Below, piece by piece: positions 26,649 to 34,381 of a stretch of DNA of 34,381 nt (position 1 is the first letter of the stretch; every line of letters begins with the position of its first letter). The notes under the pieces were generated by a model. It saw nothing but the letters and a program-made list of their open reading frames with translations, did not search any database and was not told the origin of the DNA. Position numbers and translations under genes: made by a program. Origin of the DNA: Mikrocytos mackini (Eukaryota > Endomyxa > Ascetosporea > Mikrocytida > Mikrocytiidae); contig JASNJN010000175.1 in NCBI GenBank assembly GCA_030180075.1, positions 1 to 34,381 of the forward strand. The letters run 5' to 3'.

Positions 26649-26763
26649 CAGAGTTGAGAATTTCCGACCCGAACGGATCGGGTTCGGGCGGAAGAAGGTT
26701 AAAAACGCTAAAACTCTCACATGGATGCATTTTTAAAATATGCACCATTTTACAGAATTACGC
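26649..26763. repeat. Truncated copy of the hAT-type MITE at the MCM4 promoter
   Basis: Starts CAGAGTTGAGAATTTCCGAC and follows the inverse of 14283 back to about 14168, with matching CCCGAAC, AACTCTCACATGGATGCA and TATGCAC words. The rest of the element (about two thirds) and the second end are missing. It lies 40 bp from the MCM4 start codon. Confidence 0.85.
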
Positions 26764-26843
26764 TATGTAGTATTGACTTGTCTAATAGCTACTCGGTATT
26801 AATCTTGGTAAGATAAATTAATAATAAAAATTAAATATTATAA
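26764..26843. other. Short AT-rich spacer
   Basis: Non-coding stretch between the MITE fragment and the gag remnant, ending in an AT-rich run before the ATG at 26844. Confidence 0.4.
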
Positions 26844-28344
26844 ATGAACTCATCATCATCCAACCGCGGATACCACGTCAACTTGAGCTCAAGCGACACA
26901 AACCATAGAAGAGCAATGCAAGACCTTTACAACCCACAGTTTACAGGTCGAACGGAACAGGTCTCCTTCAAAACCAAGATTGGAAGGACTGAAGGTCCAT
27001 CGACCTCGCTAAGCCGCTTAAATCGGGTCTCTACTAGGAATACTGATTTACTAGCTTGGTTCAAGAAGTTTGATATGATACATCAGAATCATAAATGGAC
27101 CTACAAGGAGTGACATAAGCCTTGCAGTTAATACTGGATGACAAACTCCCCGATCTAATAAAAGGCGAGAACAGCGTAAATCAGAACCTAGAGAGCGTTA
27201 GGACCTACTATTTCACTCGTGAAAACTTCCCAGATATAAAAACCAACTCCATGCAATGGTATCAACCCAGTTTGATACGGTCAACGAGTACAGATACCAA
27301 CTTTGCAAAGTATTTGAAATGGCCAATCAATGCTTAACGCAAAACTTGTAGTTGGGAGGGTACAATAAGTTGGAATTTTTTGTTGGAGGACTCACATATT
27401 ATCAAAAAACCCAAGTCAAGCTCATTAAGTCGGAAAACATAGCAGAAATTGCGGATTTCCTTGACCATTCGAGAGATTTCGACATTGAACACGGGTTGGG
27501 TTAAAGTGTTAGGGAGAGCGATTACGGCCCATAGGCCATACGCCCCAAAAGTCATTGGATTCGTAGATATCCAAATTATAGCAATAGTTTTAATAGGGGT
27601 AGGTTCTCGAGTACATCACCTTACAGGAAATATTCAGACAACTACGAACAGAATCCACAAAAAACAAAACCATATAGAAGCACGTATAGACCTAGGGGAT
27701 ATTCAAATAGGCCATTTTATAATTCACCTTCGTATAATCGTAACAACGCACGTTTCCGTCAGCGTTATAATTATCGTCGAAATTCCAATACGGATTCGTC
27801 ATGGAACGCAGGAAAGGGAAATTATAATGCGCAAGACAAAAATGACAACCAACACAATGATTCAAATAATTTCTATATTCAAGAGAAATCCAAAAACAAC
27901 CCGCTTAATACACTCGAGTTCAACGGACAGATAAAACCAAATAAATCGAATGAGAACAACATGGTGGATATTACGATCATTCTGGACACAGGATCTAGAG
28001 TAATTTTATTCCATCACATTTAGCAAAAGAAAACAAGAAGATAAAGGTAGAACCTCCGAAGAAGATCGTCGTAGCTAATGGACAGCAAGAAACCATTCAA
28101 TACAAAGTTGAACTCGAATTCATATTTAAACAACTAACCCATAAACTGTTTTCTGTTTAAACATACATAATAGATAAGTTACCTGTGGATCTAAATATAG
28201 GTCTGTACTTCATGTCCCAAAATAAAATTCTAATAAATCTTCATAATAACACCCTTTCCATAGACGACAGAACAATAGAAATATCTGCACAAAACGAAAC
28301 CAAATTGGAAATCCAATTCCCGGATGCACAAATCATGACTCCAC
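26844..28344 (+). pseudogene. Decayed LTR-retrotransposon gag and protease
   Basis: A sequence of broken frames reads as one ancient gag-pro. Residues from the ATG at 26844 contain a capsid-like DLLAWFKKFDMIHQN. The frame is lost near 27115, then continues as LQLILDDKLPDLIKG from 27122. A third frame (about 27590-28020) gives an Asn/Arg/Tyr-rich nucleic-acid-binding stretch that ends in IILDTGS at about 27976-27996, the aspartic protease signature, and a stop right after. The protease continues through about 28180-28345. At least three frameshifts and stops make it dead. It is cut off by the foldback element. The gag differs from the 12 kb gypsy copy and lacks a zinc knuckle, so it is another family. 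Confidence 0.7.
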
Positions 28345-29953
28345 TTCATTTTCCCCGTTTTTCTTGCATTCTTCCCGAATTTTTTTCATTTTCCCCGATT
28401 CCCATCATTTTCCCCGTTTTTTTAGAAATGGAAGTCTTAAAAATGATCAAAAAAATGCAGTTCAACAATTTAAAATTTAATGGGTCAGTTTAAAAATTTC
28501 TGTAAATTATTATCAGTAAAAAATTTTGAACTTGAATTTCAAAGTTTCCATTGCTTTGTAAATTCGGTAAAAACTTGATTTTCTATTAAGGTATAAAATT
28601 TTCAAATACAAATTTCCTAATAAAAAATTCTGAAAATCAAATTTTTTTGGTGACGAAAACAGCGTTTTTATGATCTAATTAAAAATTTTGAAAAAAAAAT
28701 TTTTTGGATTTTTCCAAGGGGGTACATCAGGTAGTTTTCAAAAAAAGTCGGACCATAAAAACTCAAATTTTTTCATGAATTTTTTTTTGAAATTTATCTA
28801 CCTAACGTGTTTTCGAGAGATCTACAAAATTATACCTATAAAAATTTTCATGGATTTTCCAGTCGAGTTAATATCAAAAAATTAAAAATTTGGGTTAAAA
28901 TTCACCTTTTTTGGGTCGTCCATATATCAAGTATTTTTTCGAATTTTTATCTCAAAATTGTTTTGTCGTTAAGATTTCACCCGATAAAAGCTGTAAAAAA
29001 AATTTCAGAAAAATTTTGTATAAAAATCATATATTTTCATATGCGACTTTTTGGTCTAAAATCAAAAATTTTGGTTCAAAAAATTCGAATTTTTTTTTGA
29101 TGGAAATCTATATTTAAACACTATAAATATCAAATTAACATGGCACTTGGGTAATAAAATGATTTTTGAGATTTCCATCAAAAAAAAATTTTCGAATTTT
29201 TTGAACCAAAATTTTTGATTTTAGACCAAAAAGTCGCATATGAAAATATATGATTTTTATACAAAATTTTTCTGAAATTTTTTTTACAGCTTTTATCGGG
29301 TGAAATCTTAACGACAAAACAATTTTGAGATAAAAATTCGAAAAAATACTTGATATATGGACGACCCAAAAAAGGTGAATTTTAACCCAAATTTTTAATT
29401 TTTTGATATTAACTCGACTGGAAAATCCATGAAAATTTTTATAGGTATAATTTTGTAGATCTCTCGAAAACACGTTAGGTAGATAAATTTCAAAAAAAAA
29501 TTCATGAAAAAATTTGAGTTTTTATGGTCCGACTTTTTTTGAAAACTACCTGATGTACCCCCTTGGAAAAATCCAAAAAATTTTTTTTTCAAAATTTTTA
29601 ATTAGATCATAAAAACGCTGTTTTCATCACCAAAAAAATTTGATTTTCAGTATTTTTTATTAGGTAATTTATATTTGAAAATTTTATACCTTTATAGAAA
29701 ATCAAGTTTTTACCGAATTTACAAAGCANTGGAAANTTTGAAATTCAAGTTCAAAANTTTTTACTAATAATAATTTACAGAAATTTTTAAACTNACCNAT
29801 TAAATTTTAAATTGTTGAACTGCATTTTTTTGATCANNTTTNANANTCGACTTCTAAAAAAAGCGGGGAAATGATGGGAATCGGGGAAAATGAATAACTG
29901 CGGGGGAAATGCAAAAAAAACGGGGAGAATGCAAGAAAAACGGGGAAAATGAA
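28345..29953. mobile_element. 1.6-kb foldback element (long palindrome)
   Basis: Arms 28345-29109 and 29169-29953 are near-perfect reverse complements around a 59-nt loop. The outer ends carry degenerate tandem CATTTTCCCCG words, and the inner arms are AT-rich. The right arm is slightly longer because of an extra TGCATTTCCCCCG-like unit, and has many Ns (29729-29846), so it is sequenced less securely. Short frames mirrored in both arms (65 aa) are a side effect of symmetry and not genes. It interrupts the gag remnant on the left and an unrelated ORF on the right. Foldback transposon or inverted duplication. Confidence 0.85.
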
Positions 29954-30235
29954 TTTCAATCCATCTGGTTCACATTTTTGGAAGTTTCTGTTTATTTCCG
30001 GCGGATTAGCAGCGACATTTTCATTATGTAATGTAGAGCAAGATTGGTTGGGTGTATATTTGAGTATTATGTCCTCAGCCTCATTGATGGATTCAGACGT
30101 GTGTAGAACACATTCCGCACTATTTGAAGGATTGTTTTCTTTCCCATCGACAGAAGGGAATGTTGGGCTCGTCTTTACAGGACTGTCGGTGATATCATTC
30201 TTATTAGATGTAATTATTCGATTGGTAAACTCCAT
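29954..30235 (-). pseudogene. Fragment of an unrecognised protein, cut by the foldback element
   Basis: From the ATG at 30235 about 94 codons read as a Ser/Asn/Glu-rich, disordered protein until the foldback edge at 29953, after which the frame only reflects repeat sequence. Upstream the same frame stays open to a stop at 30320 and includes a hydrophobic stretch (FFLKLKFIFCITFIKSS). An ATG at 30315-30317 is one base out of frame across a long T run. If that run has an indel, the full product would start with a signal-peptide-like segment. No family recognised. Confidence 0.35.
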
Positions 30236-30664
30236 TACTGACTTTGAAGACTTAATGAACGTAATACAAAAAATAAATTTTAATTTTAAAAAAAATCGGC
30301 CATATTTTTCTAAACATCCTTATAACGATTAAGGATAGCAAACCGACTTATGTTTGAACATAAATACATATATTAAACTTGAAAAATAAAATTCTGTTGC
30401 CTAAATAAAACAAAAAGTTATGTGTTAAAATAAGAAAATCGTATTTTTTTAAAAAGTTATTTTTATGTACATGTTAAAATTTTAAATTTCAATTTTATAG
30501 AGTATAAAGCATTTAAAACCAATCTAAACATCATAATCGTTGAATACACTATTAATACACATTTTACAAAAAAATGACGTAGTTCTGTTTAGATTTACAA
30601 CTTTTTTTTAAATATTTACTTTTATTTTTTAGTTTTTATTTGTTTGAACGCCAATAGAATGCTT
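30236..30664. other. AT-rich intergenic stretch
   Basis: Apart from the possible hydrophobic upstream extension noted for the neighbouring fragment, no gene, RNA or repeat was recognised. Confidence 0.4.
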
Positions 30665-30905
30665 GCCAGCCCTTCTTTGTGCTTTGTATATCTGCCCCTG
30701 TGTTCCTAGTTTACAGGGGCAGTCGGCTGGCCTTACAGCGGCGTCTTCCGCTTCTCCTAGGCGGGAATAGTGAGTTGTAAAGGAAAAGGGAGTTGCCCAG
30801 GCTCCTAAGTAATAAGGACAATGTTGGAAATCCCTTTACGCGCCCCCAGATCATTATAGCACAAGTGCTACTCCCTGGTGATTTGTATCGTGGATTTCCA
30901 ATTTA
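30665..30905. other. GC-rich island with strong hairpins, unidentified
   Basis: About 240 bp at far higher GC than its surroundings. A perfect 9-bp stem with 11-nt loop is formed by TGCCCCTGT and ACAGGGGCA (about 30693-30721). A 10-bp stem TTGGAAATCC (30824-30833) with GGATTTCCAA (30892-30901) encloses AGCACAAGTGCT. On the minus strand one frame of about 67 codons is open through the middle. It could be a structured RNA, the end of a non-LTR retrotransposon, or a relic gene. I do not recognise a known RNA family in it. Confidence 0.4.
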
Positions 30906-31221
30906 TTAAAAGTTAAATTTTCAAAACTAAAGTTTTTGTTTACGACCAGGAGCGAGGTTAATACAAATAAAATTCAACAGGTTTGTTTATTATATGTTAA
31001 TATCACGTTTGTAAGTTTTTATTTTCGATTTTAATGAGTTTGGAAATTTTGCATTTTGGTCAAATTTAAATTTTGGTCACAGTCAGTACATAATAAAACA
31101 CATTGTTATCAATATATAGGATGGTATTTCAATGTTTTAAAATTCATATTTACTTTTTGAAACAAATTATGTGATATTCAAGGAAATATTTTTAAATGAA
31201 CTTGTCAATAACCCATAAAAA
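30906..31221. other. AT-rich intergenic stretch
   Basis: Nothing recognised in about 315 bp of AT-rich DNA. Confidence 0.4.
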
Positions 31222-31280
31222 CCGACCAAACTTAGAGCGACTAAAGCTACAAAACGACCAATCCATCGATGTTTACTGTA
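31222..31280. repeat. Single end of a TA-type MITE related to the 1724 element
   Basis: Ends ...GATGTTTACTG followed by TA, like the right end at 2255, and carries similar subterminal words (GAGCGACTAAAG against the inverse of CTTAGTCGCTCC near 1758). The other end was not found nearby. Confidence 0.5.
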
Positions 31281-31309
31281 TACAAAAAGATGACCAATAA
31301 ACTAATTAA

Positions 31310-31737
31310 TTATTTATCATTTGCAACATTTAAGTCCTGTAATCTTTGTATCCTGTTCAAATCCTTTACTATGCTGTCGTATCTATTGTTTGTGATGATT
31401 TGTTTGTCTTTCCAAATATTTAGTAGTTTTATTGTTTGAATTTTTACCCCCATTCCGCCACATTCAAAAACTCTTAGTAACATATTTTTAATATGGCGGC
31501 CAAATAAAGGTAGGTAAGCGTCTCTGTTATATCCCAATATTGCATCAACAACATATAATGTATTTATATGATAAATTGAGCTGGTATTATAGAGAAATCG
31601 CAAAATTACTTCAAAAATGATTACCTGTCTGCCTTCATTGACATACTATCGGCAATCATTTTGAGCTCGCAGATTAGCATTTCATCGTTATTATATAATT
31701 TGAAAAGTAACCTGCAGAAATAGCGAAGGGGCCACAT
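31310..31737 (-). CDS. CTD-interacting-domain (CID/RPR) protein with one 44-nt intron
   Basis: Exon 1 is 31737-31625 (113 nt), the intron 31624-31581, and exon 2 31580-31310 (271 nt). Together they encode 127 residues plus a stop, and the frame is restored exactly. The intron starts GTAATC and ends TATAATACCAG, with a branch-like TAAT adjacent to the acceptor as in microsporidia. The product matches the CID fold that binds phosphorylated RNA polymerase II tails (Pcf11, Rtt103, SCAF type). Exon 1 gives the first helices (KLYNNDEMLICELKMIADSM); exon 2 gives INTLYVVDAILGYN, LPLFGRHIKNMLLRVFE and IQTIKLLNIWKDKQII, the family's LYLIDSI and LxxLxxxW positions. It is CID only, so shorter than most relatives. 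Without splicing, the exon 2 frame has only a TTG start. Confidence 0.75.
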
Positions 31738-31761
31738 TTTTTCAAATTTTAATTTTTAACT
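31738..31761. promoter_or_regulatory. 24-bp spacer between divergent starts
   Basis: Only 24 bp (TTTTTCAAATTTTAATTTTT and a few flanking bases) separate the CID gene ATG from the OTU-like ATG. It contains AAATTTT, a start-proximal signal type described for microsporidia. Its use for both genes is inferred. Confidence 0.45.
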
Positions 31762-32190
31762 ATGAATAGAATACTTAAAGACGGTGACAACTTTTTTAGA
31801 GCAGTTTCTGAACAATTATACTGTTCACAAGACCTTCATTCCCAACTTAGAAGGCAAACGACCGAGTATATTAAAAAATACAAAGAGCAACTTAAAAAGG
31901 ATATTTTGGGAGATTTTGACGTTTATATCAGTGAAATGGAAAAACAGGGAGTTAGGGCTGACTACGTCGCTATTCACTCATGTTGTTTTTCCATGGATCT
32001 AACGCTACATTTGTTTGTAGGGACCCGGCTTGCACAAATTATAAACCCAAATGCGAAAATAAGAATTAATTTATTGAGGAAAGGGCAAAAAAAAATTAAT
32101 TTTTCAAAAAAAATATGGTACCCCCACTGCGCAACGCACAAGGTTCCATTCATGGAGGTGAAAGCGACGAGGCCACGACCACTAGAGTGA
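31762..32190 (+). pseudogene. OTU-like deubiquitinase fragment with altered active site
   Basis: Residues 1-110 follow the OTU cysteine-protease pattern: DGDNFFRAVSEQLYCSQDLH at the N-terminus corresponds to the family's DGNCLFRA segment. Helices LRRQTTEYIKKYKEQL and FDVYISEMEKQGVRADYVAI follow, then the strand DLTLHLFV and KIRINLL. The catalytic Cys position is Asn here, so it is predicted inactive. After about residue 105 the sequence runs into the GC-rich repeat, before the catalytic His, so the C-terminal end (HCATHKV... to the stop at 32190) is repeat-derived. It is either a truncated host gene or a relic of a transposon that carried OTU. The frame upstream is intact and its start has a normal promoter. 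Confidence 0.55.
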
Positions 32191-32750
32191 CAAGTCGCCC
32201 AGACCCTCTCTGCCTGTAAAACGGCATGTAACCCATCCCAGTCTAGTCCCGCCCCGGCGGAGTCTAAAGAGCTAGACAGGGGTCCAAACTGGACTTGTCC
32301 CCTCGTTAACGCTATAAACGCGAAGCCGAGAGGCTTACAAAAAGAGGAGGGGCCCGGATTCAATTCAAAATTGGCTGGCCATAAGCCGGGAAAACCGCCT
32401 AATAGGGGCTAACCCGCGAATTCCGAATACCACAAAAGGTTGGAAAGAACGTCACTATGTCTCTTCGAGGCTGGACGACAACCAGGTGTGGAAAAAGGGT
32501 GTGCCTTAAAGGCTCGCTCAGGATCTATGCCTGGTTCATAGGCAGGGACCCCAAAGGGGTGAACAATTGGGAGTTGCTCGAAGTACCCGAAGAGAAGAGT
32601 CCCAGAGACGTTCTTCCCGAAGCCTTGCACAACAAGTTGTTGCAAAGCTTCGGAGAACAGAAGTGGCGTAAACCCCTGACCTTAAGTGGTCATTGGGAAT
32701 TCGAGGGTAGCTGGGGAAGGCTGAAGTGGCCCGGCCATTGAGGCAGAAGT
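32113..32750 (+). repeat. GC-rich dispersed repeat island (~640 bp)
   Basis: A sharp rise in GC begins near 32113 and ends at 32745. The first ~90 bp align with 2529-2617 (ATGGAGGTGAA, CGAGG, CTAG-G-GACAAG in order). A frame with 94 codons (32457-32741) lies inside. The island disrupts the OTU-like gene. It could be part of a non-LTR retrotransposon or another mobile unit; no reverse-transcriptase motif is present. Confidence 0.6.
32457..32741 (+). CDS. Possible small ORF in the GC-rich repeat (94 aa)
   Basis: From the ATG at 32457, 94 codons read as a Trp-rich, basic, protein-like sequence (GRDPKGVNNWELLEV, later FGEQKWRKPLTLSGHWEF). No family is recognised. Open frames arise easily in GC-rich DNA, so it may be chance. 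It would be worth keeping only if other copies of the repeat preserve it. Confidence 0.25.
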   Translation: MSLRGWTTTRCGKRVCLKGSLRIYAWFIGRDPKGVNNWELLEVPEEKSPRDVLPEALHNKLLQSFGEQKWRKPLTLSGHWEFEGSWGRLKWPGH

Positions 32751-32941
32751 TATAAATAAATAATTTTTGTCGAATAATGAAAATAAATTGACTTAGAATA
32801 TTGTTTTAAGTACTGATGTTGCATATTGTTGTTTCGTGGTTGGAATGGCTGTTGACCATTCGTATGATACCGACTACCTTTGTTAGGTGGTCTATAGTTG
32901 TTACGATTATTATAGTTTATATTTGAATGATTATTGGACAT
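32750..32941 (-). pseudogene. Gag-like fragment (63 aa, Asn/Arg-rich)
   Basis: Minus-strand frame with an ATG at 32941, reading as an Asn/Arg/Tyr/Gln-rich stretch of the kind found at the nucleic-acid-binding end of retrotransposon Gag (compare the plus-strand relic at about 27600-27960). Upstream of its start lies the 32981-33025 segment shared with 7851-7895. Assignment is weak. Confidence 0.3.
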
Positions 32942-32980
32942 GGATGCTTTTATGTATATTATATTTTTCTTATTTAGTTA

Positions 32981-33025
32981 TTTTAACGAGGCCTTTAAAC
33001 CCTGTGGGAAGGTGCCTCAGCGGCG
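32981..33025. repeat. Short segment shared with 7851-7895
   Basis: TTTTAACGAGG-CTTTAAAC followed by a GG-GCCTC word, in direct orientation with 7851. Probably an old LTR or leader fragment of a gypsy-like element. The following 33030-33170 is A/C-rich, 'acaaca'-like sequence. Confidence 0.4.
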
Positions 33026-33208
33026 AGCTACTACCCATGACAACAAGGCAACAAGGAAACTAGCAAGACAATAATACACAACCAGAAAGCAAGACAATAA
33101 GACAACAACTTAACAAGAATGAAAATATCAAAAATGTAAACAACAAGGAAGAGTAAACGACGTTTTATTAACATACACATGAAGATTTGTAAAATATAGA
33201 CATATGAT

Positions 33209-34164
33209 CAGAGACCGGGGAAATAGTTCAGTTTGAACTAACTAATAGTTGATCCAAAAAAGTTCTAGTGATTGTTGCAAAAAGTTCGTAATAGTTCCGA
33301 AATATAGTATCTAATGCAATGTATACACATATCAAGTTAATAAATTTATAATAAATCCAAAAAATTTAGTATTTCAAAATAATAATAAATATTTGCAAGT
33401 TAAAAATTTTGATCACAAAAATGGTTTAATTAAATTTAATAAATAAATCATTATTAGGGCTCCCAAAAAGCTAGTTTTCAAAATTAAACATGATTATTAT
33501 CATGTTATAAAAACGTTATAGAACGATTTTCAGTTCTTGTAGAGCCTTTGGTAGCGATATTTAAAACAATAAAGGGCAATAAGGCAAATTTGGGCGATTT
33601 TGAAGTGAATCTACCAAAACAATAGAAGTTTGAAATAATAAATGGAATTATCCGAGTTATGAGCTTGGTAAAATTCTACCAAATATTTTTTGCGATAAAA
33701 TCAAACATTATACTCATCATATGTATCTTAATAGTTATTTGATATCGTTATTAATACATAGTCAGACTTCTTTCGTCATTTCAGGTCATTTTCAGAATGA
33801 ATTATTCCAATTTATTTTTAAATAGCTTAATTTTCATCGTTTTGGGGGTTATTTGGCGTTAATAATACATATTGTAAGAGCAATACGCATAAAATATAAA
33901 AATTATGTCTGGGAGCCCTAGCCACCATCTATTTCCCTAGGCCAATTTATGTAAGTTTGTTCGGAATTCATAAAATCTAAAATTTAAAAACAAAAAGTTC
34001 GCCGTTTAATGGCAAAAAGTACCAAAAAGTACCAAATTTGAAAAGGTTCGATTCTAAATATACATATACGAAGCATATTTGGACATTTAAACATCAGACC
34101 ATGATTATAAATGAATATTAACAAATTTCTAAAAAAGTTCATTGAACTTTCCCCCCGGTCTCTG
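33209..34164. mobile_element. hAT-like TIR element with a nested insertion
   Basis: Terminal inverted repeats: CAGAGACCGGGGAAATAGTT at the left and the inverse of CAGAGACCGGGGGGAAAGTT at the right, 956 bp apart. Subterminal AAAAAGTTC words recur on both sides. No clear 8-bp duplication is visible (catatgat left, gttataac right). Without the nested 466-bp element the original is about 490 bp. No coding capacity. Confidence 0.7.
33455..33920. mobile_element. 466-bp TIR element nested in the hAT-like element
   Basis: TAGGGCTCCCA at the left (33455-33465) is exactly mirrored by TGGGAGCCCTA at the right (33910-33920), so 9-bp TIRs with a TA duplication, or 11-bp TIRs. Its right 190 bp recur at 7573-7767. 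The site cttaatagtt near 33728 is the empty counterpart of the array A insertion. Confidence 0.75.
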
Positions 34165-34313
34165 GTTATAACGTACCCCCTTTCTTCTAAAATAACGTTA
34201 ATTTCGAACAAGAAATTAAAATACATGGGATTCTGGGTCTCTAATATATACAAAGTGATATATAATTAATGTCATATTCAGATTAGTATATTAACATACA
34301 GGCTGGAATCTTG
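34165..34313. other. AT-rich intergenic stretch
   Basis: Nothing recognised. Confidence 0.4.
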
Positions 34314-34381
34314 TTTCCCACACTTTCTTCCATTTCCCACACTTTCTTCCATTTCCCACACTTTCTTCCGATTCCCACACT
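34314..34381. repeat. 19-bp tandem repeat at the window edge
   Basis: TTTCCCACACTTTCTTCCA repeats three times (34314, 34333, 34352), followed by a partial unit; the array may continue past the window. The C/T-rich words (TTCTT, CCGATTCCCA) recall the CATTTTCCCCG units at the ends of the foldback element, but a relation is not shown. Confidence 0.85.

Noticed and set aside
27449-27934. 161-codon plus-strand frame rich in Ile/His
   Set aside because: A shadow of the Asn/Arg-rich gag frame that leads into DTGS; the composition is unnatural.
28688-29592. Mirrored 63-112-aa frames in the two arms of the foldback (for example 28688-28885 plus and 29395-29592 minus)
   Set aside because: They are identical only because the arms are reverse complements. 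The content is Phe/Lys/Ile-rich translation of A/T runs with no domain.
31974-32363. 129-codon minus-strand frame across the OTU-like fragment and the GC-rich repeat
   Set aside because: It crosses the junction of two unrelated sequences and opposes the OTU-like frame. Length is explained by GC-rich DNA.
33990-34070. tRNA B-box-like GGTTCGATTCT at 34046
   Set aside because: No acceptor stem, A box or cloverleaf can be built around it.
33984-34253. 89-codon minus-strand frame
   Set aside because: It spans the end of the hAT-like element and its flank, so it cannot be an old gene; no domain.

Overview
The window reads as nuclear DNA from a compact, AT-rich eukaryotic genome, most likely a transposon-laden microsporidian. 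The reasons are nearly intron-free genes packed head to head or tail to tail, AAATTT-type sequence just upstream of several start codons, a single 44-nt intron with a branch-like TAAT next to its AG, and a gene set (Rab GTPase, SLC35-type and SLC33-type transporters, MCM4, PHD/ePHD chromatin reader) of the kind such parasites keep. No rRNA, tRNA or CRISPR was recognised. The species cannot be named from the sequence alone.

Layout. 1-1.7 kb: remnants of a PIF1/Helitron-type helicase, partly folded back into a 480-bp inverted repeat with a 38-nt loop. 1.7-2.6 kb: a 532-bp TA-flanked MITE and a fragment of a GC-rich dispersed repeat. 2.6-7.5 kb: a nearly intact MULE DNA transposon with two 415-bp terminal inverted repeats and a two-cysteine-zinc-finger ORF overlapping the transposase by ATGA. 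7.5-8.2 kb: two triplet arrays of 16-bp palindromes, both ending in GGGTTAA and read here as ends of piggyBac-like elements. 8.2-12.5 kb: a minus-strand Ty3/gypsy retrotransposon with two frame breaks and very short putative LTRs.

12.9-26.6 kb is the host gene block: an unrecognised 275-aa protein, a hAT-type MITE with a perfect 8-bp target duplication, an SLC35/TPT-like transporter that lacks an upstream ATG, a Rab GTPase, an SLC33 acetyl-CoA transporter, a protein with several double-stranded-RNA-binding-like repeats, a 1460-aa protein with four tandem PHD-knuckle-ePHD modules, and MCM4. 26.6-30.3 kb returns to repeats: a truncated hAT copy at the MCM4 promoter, a decayed gag-protease, and a 1.6-kb foldback palindrome. 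31.3-32.1 kb holds a divergent pair 24 bp apart: an intron-containing gene for an RNA polymerase II CTD-interacting domain, and a truncated OTU-like gene whose catalytic Cys position is Asn. 32.1-34.4 kb is GC-rich repeat, gag fragment, nested TIR elements and a 19-bp tandem repeat.

The most noteworthy points are the four-module PZP protein, the multi-dsRBD-like protein, the unlisted intron gene, the matched palindrome arrays at TTAA, and the solo zinc-finger ORF carried inside a MULE terminal repeat.
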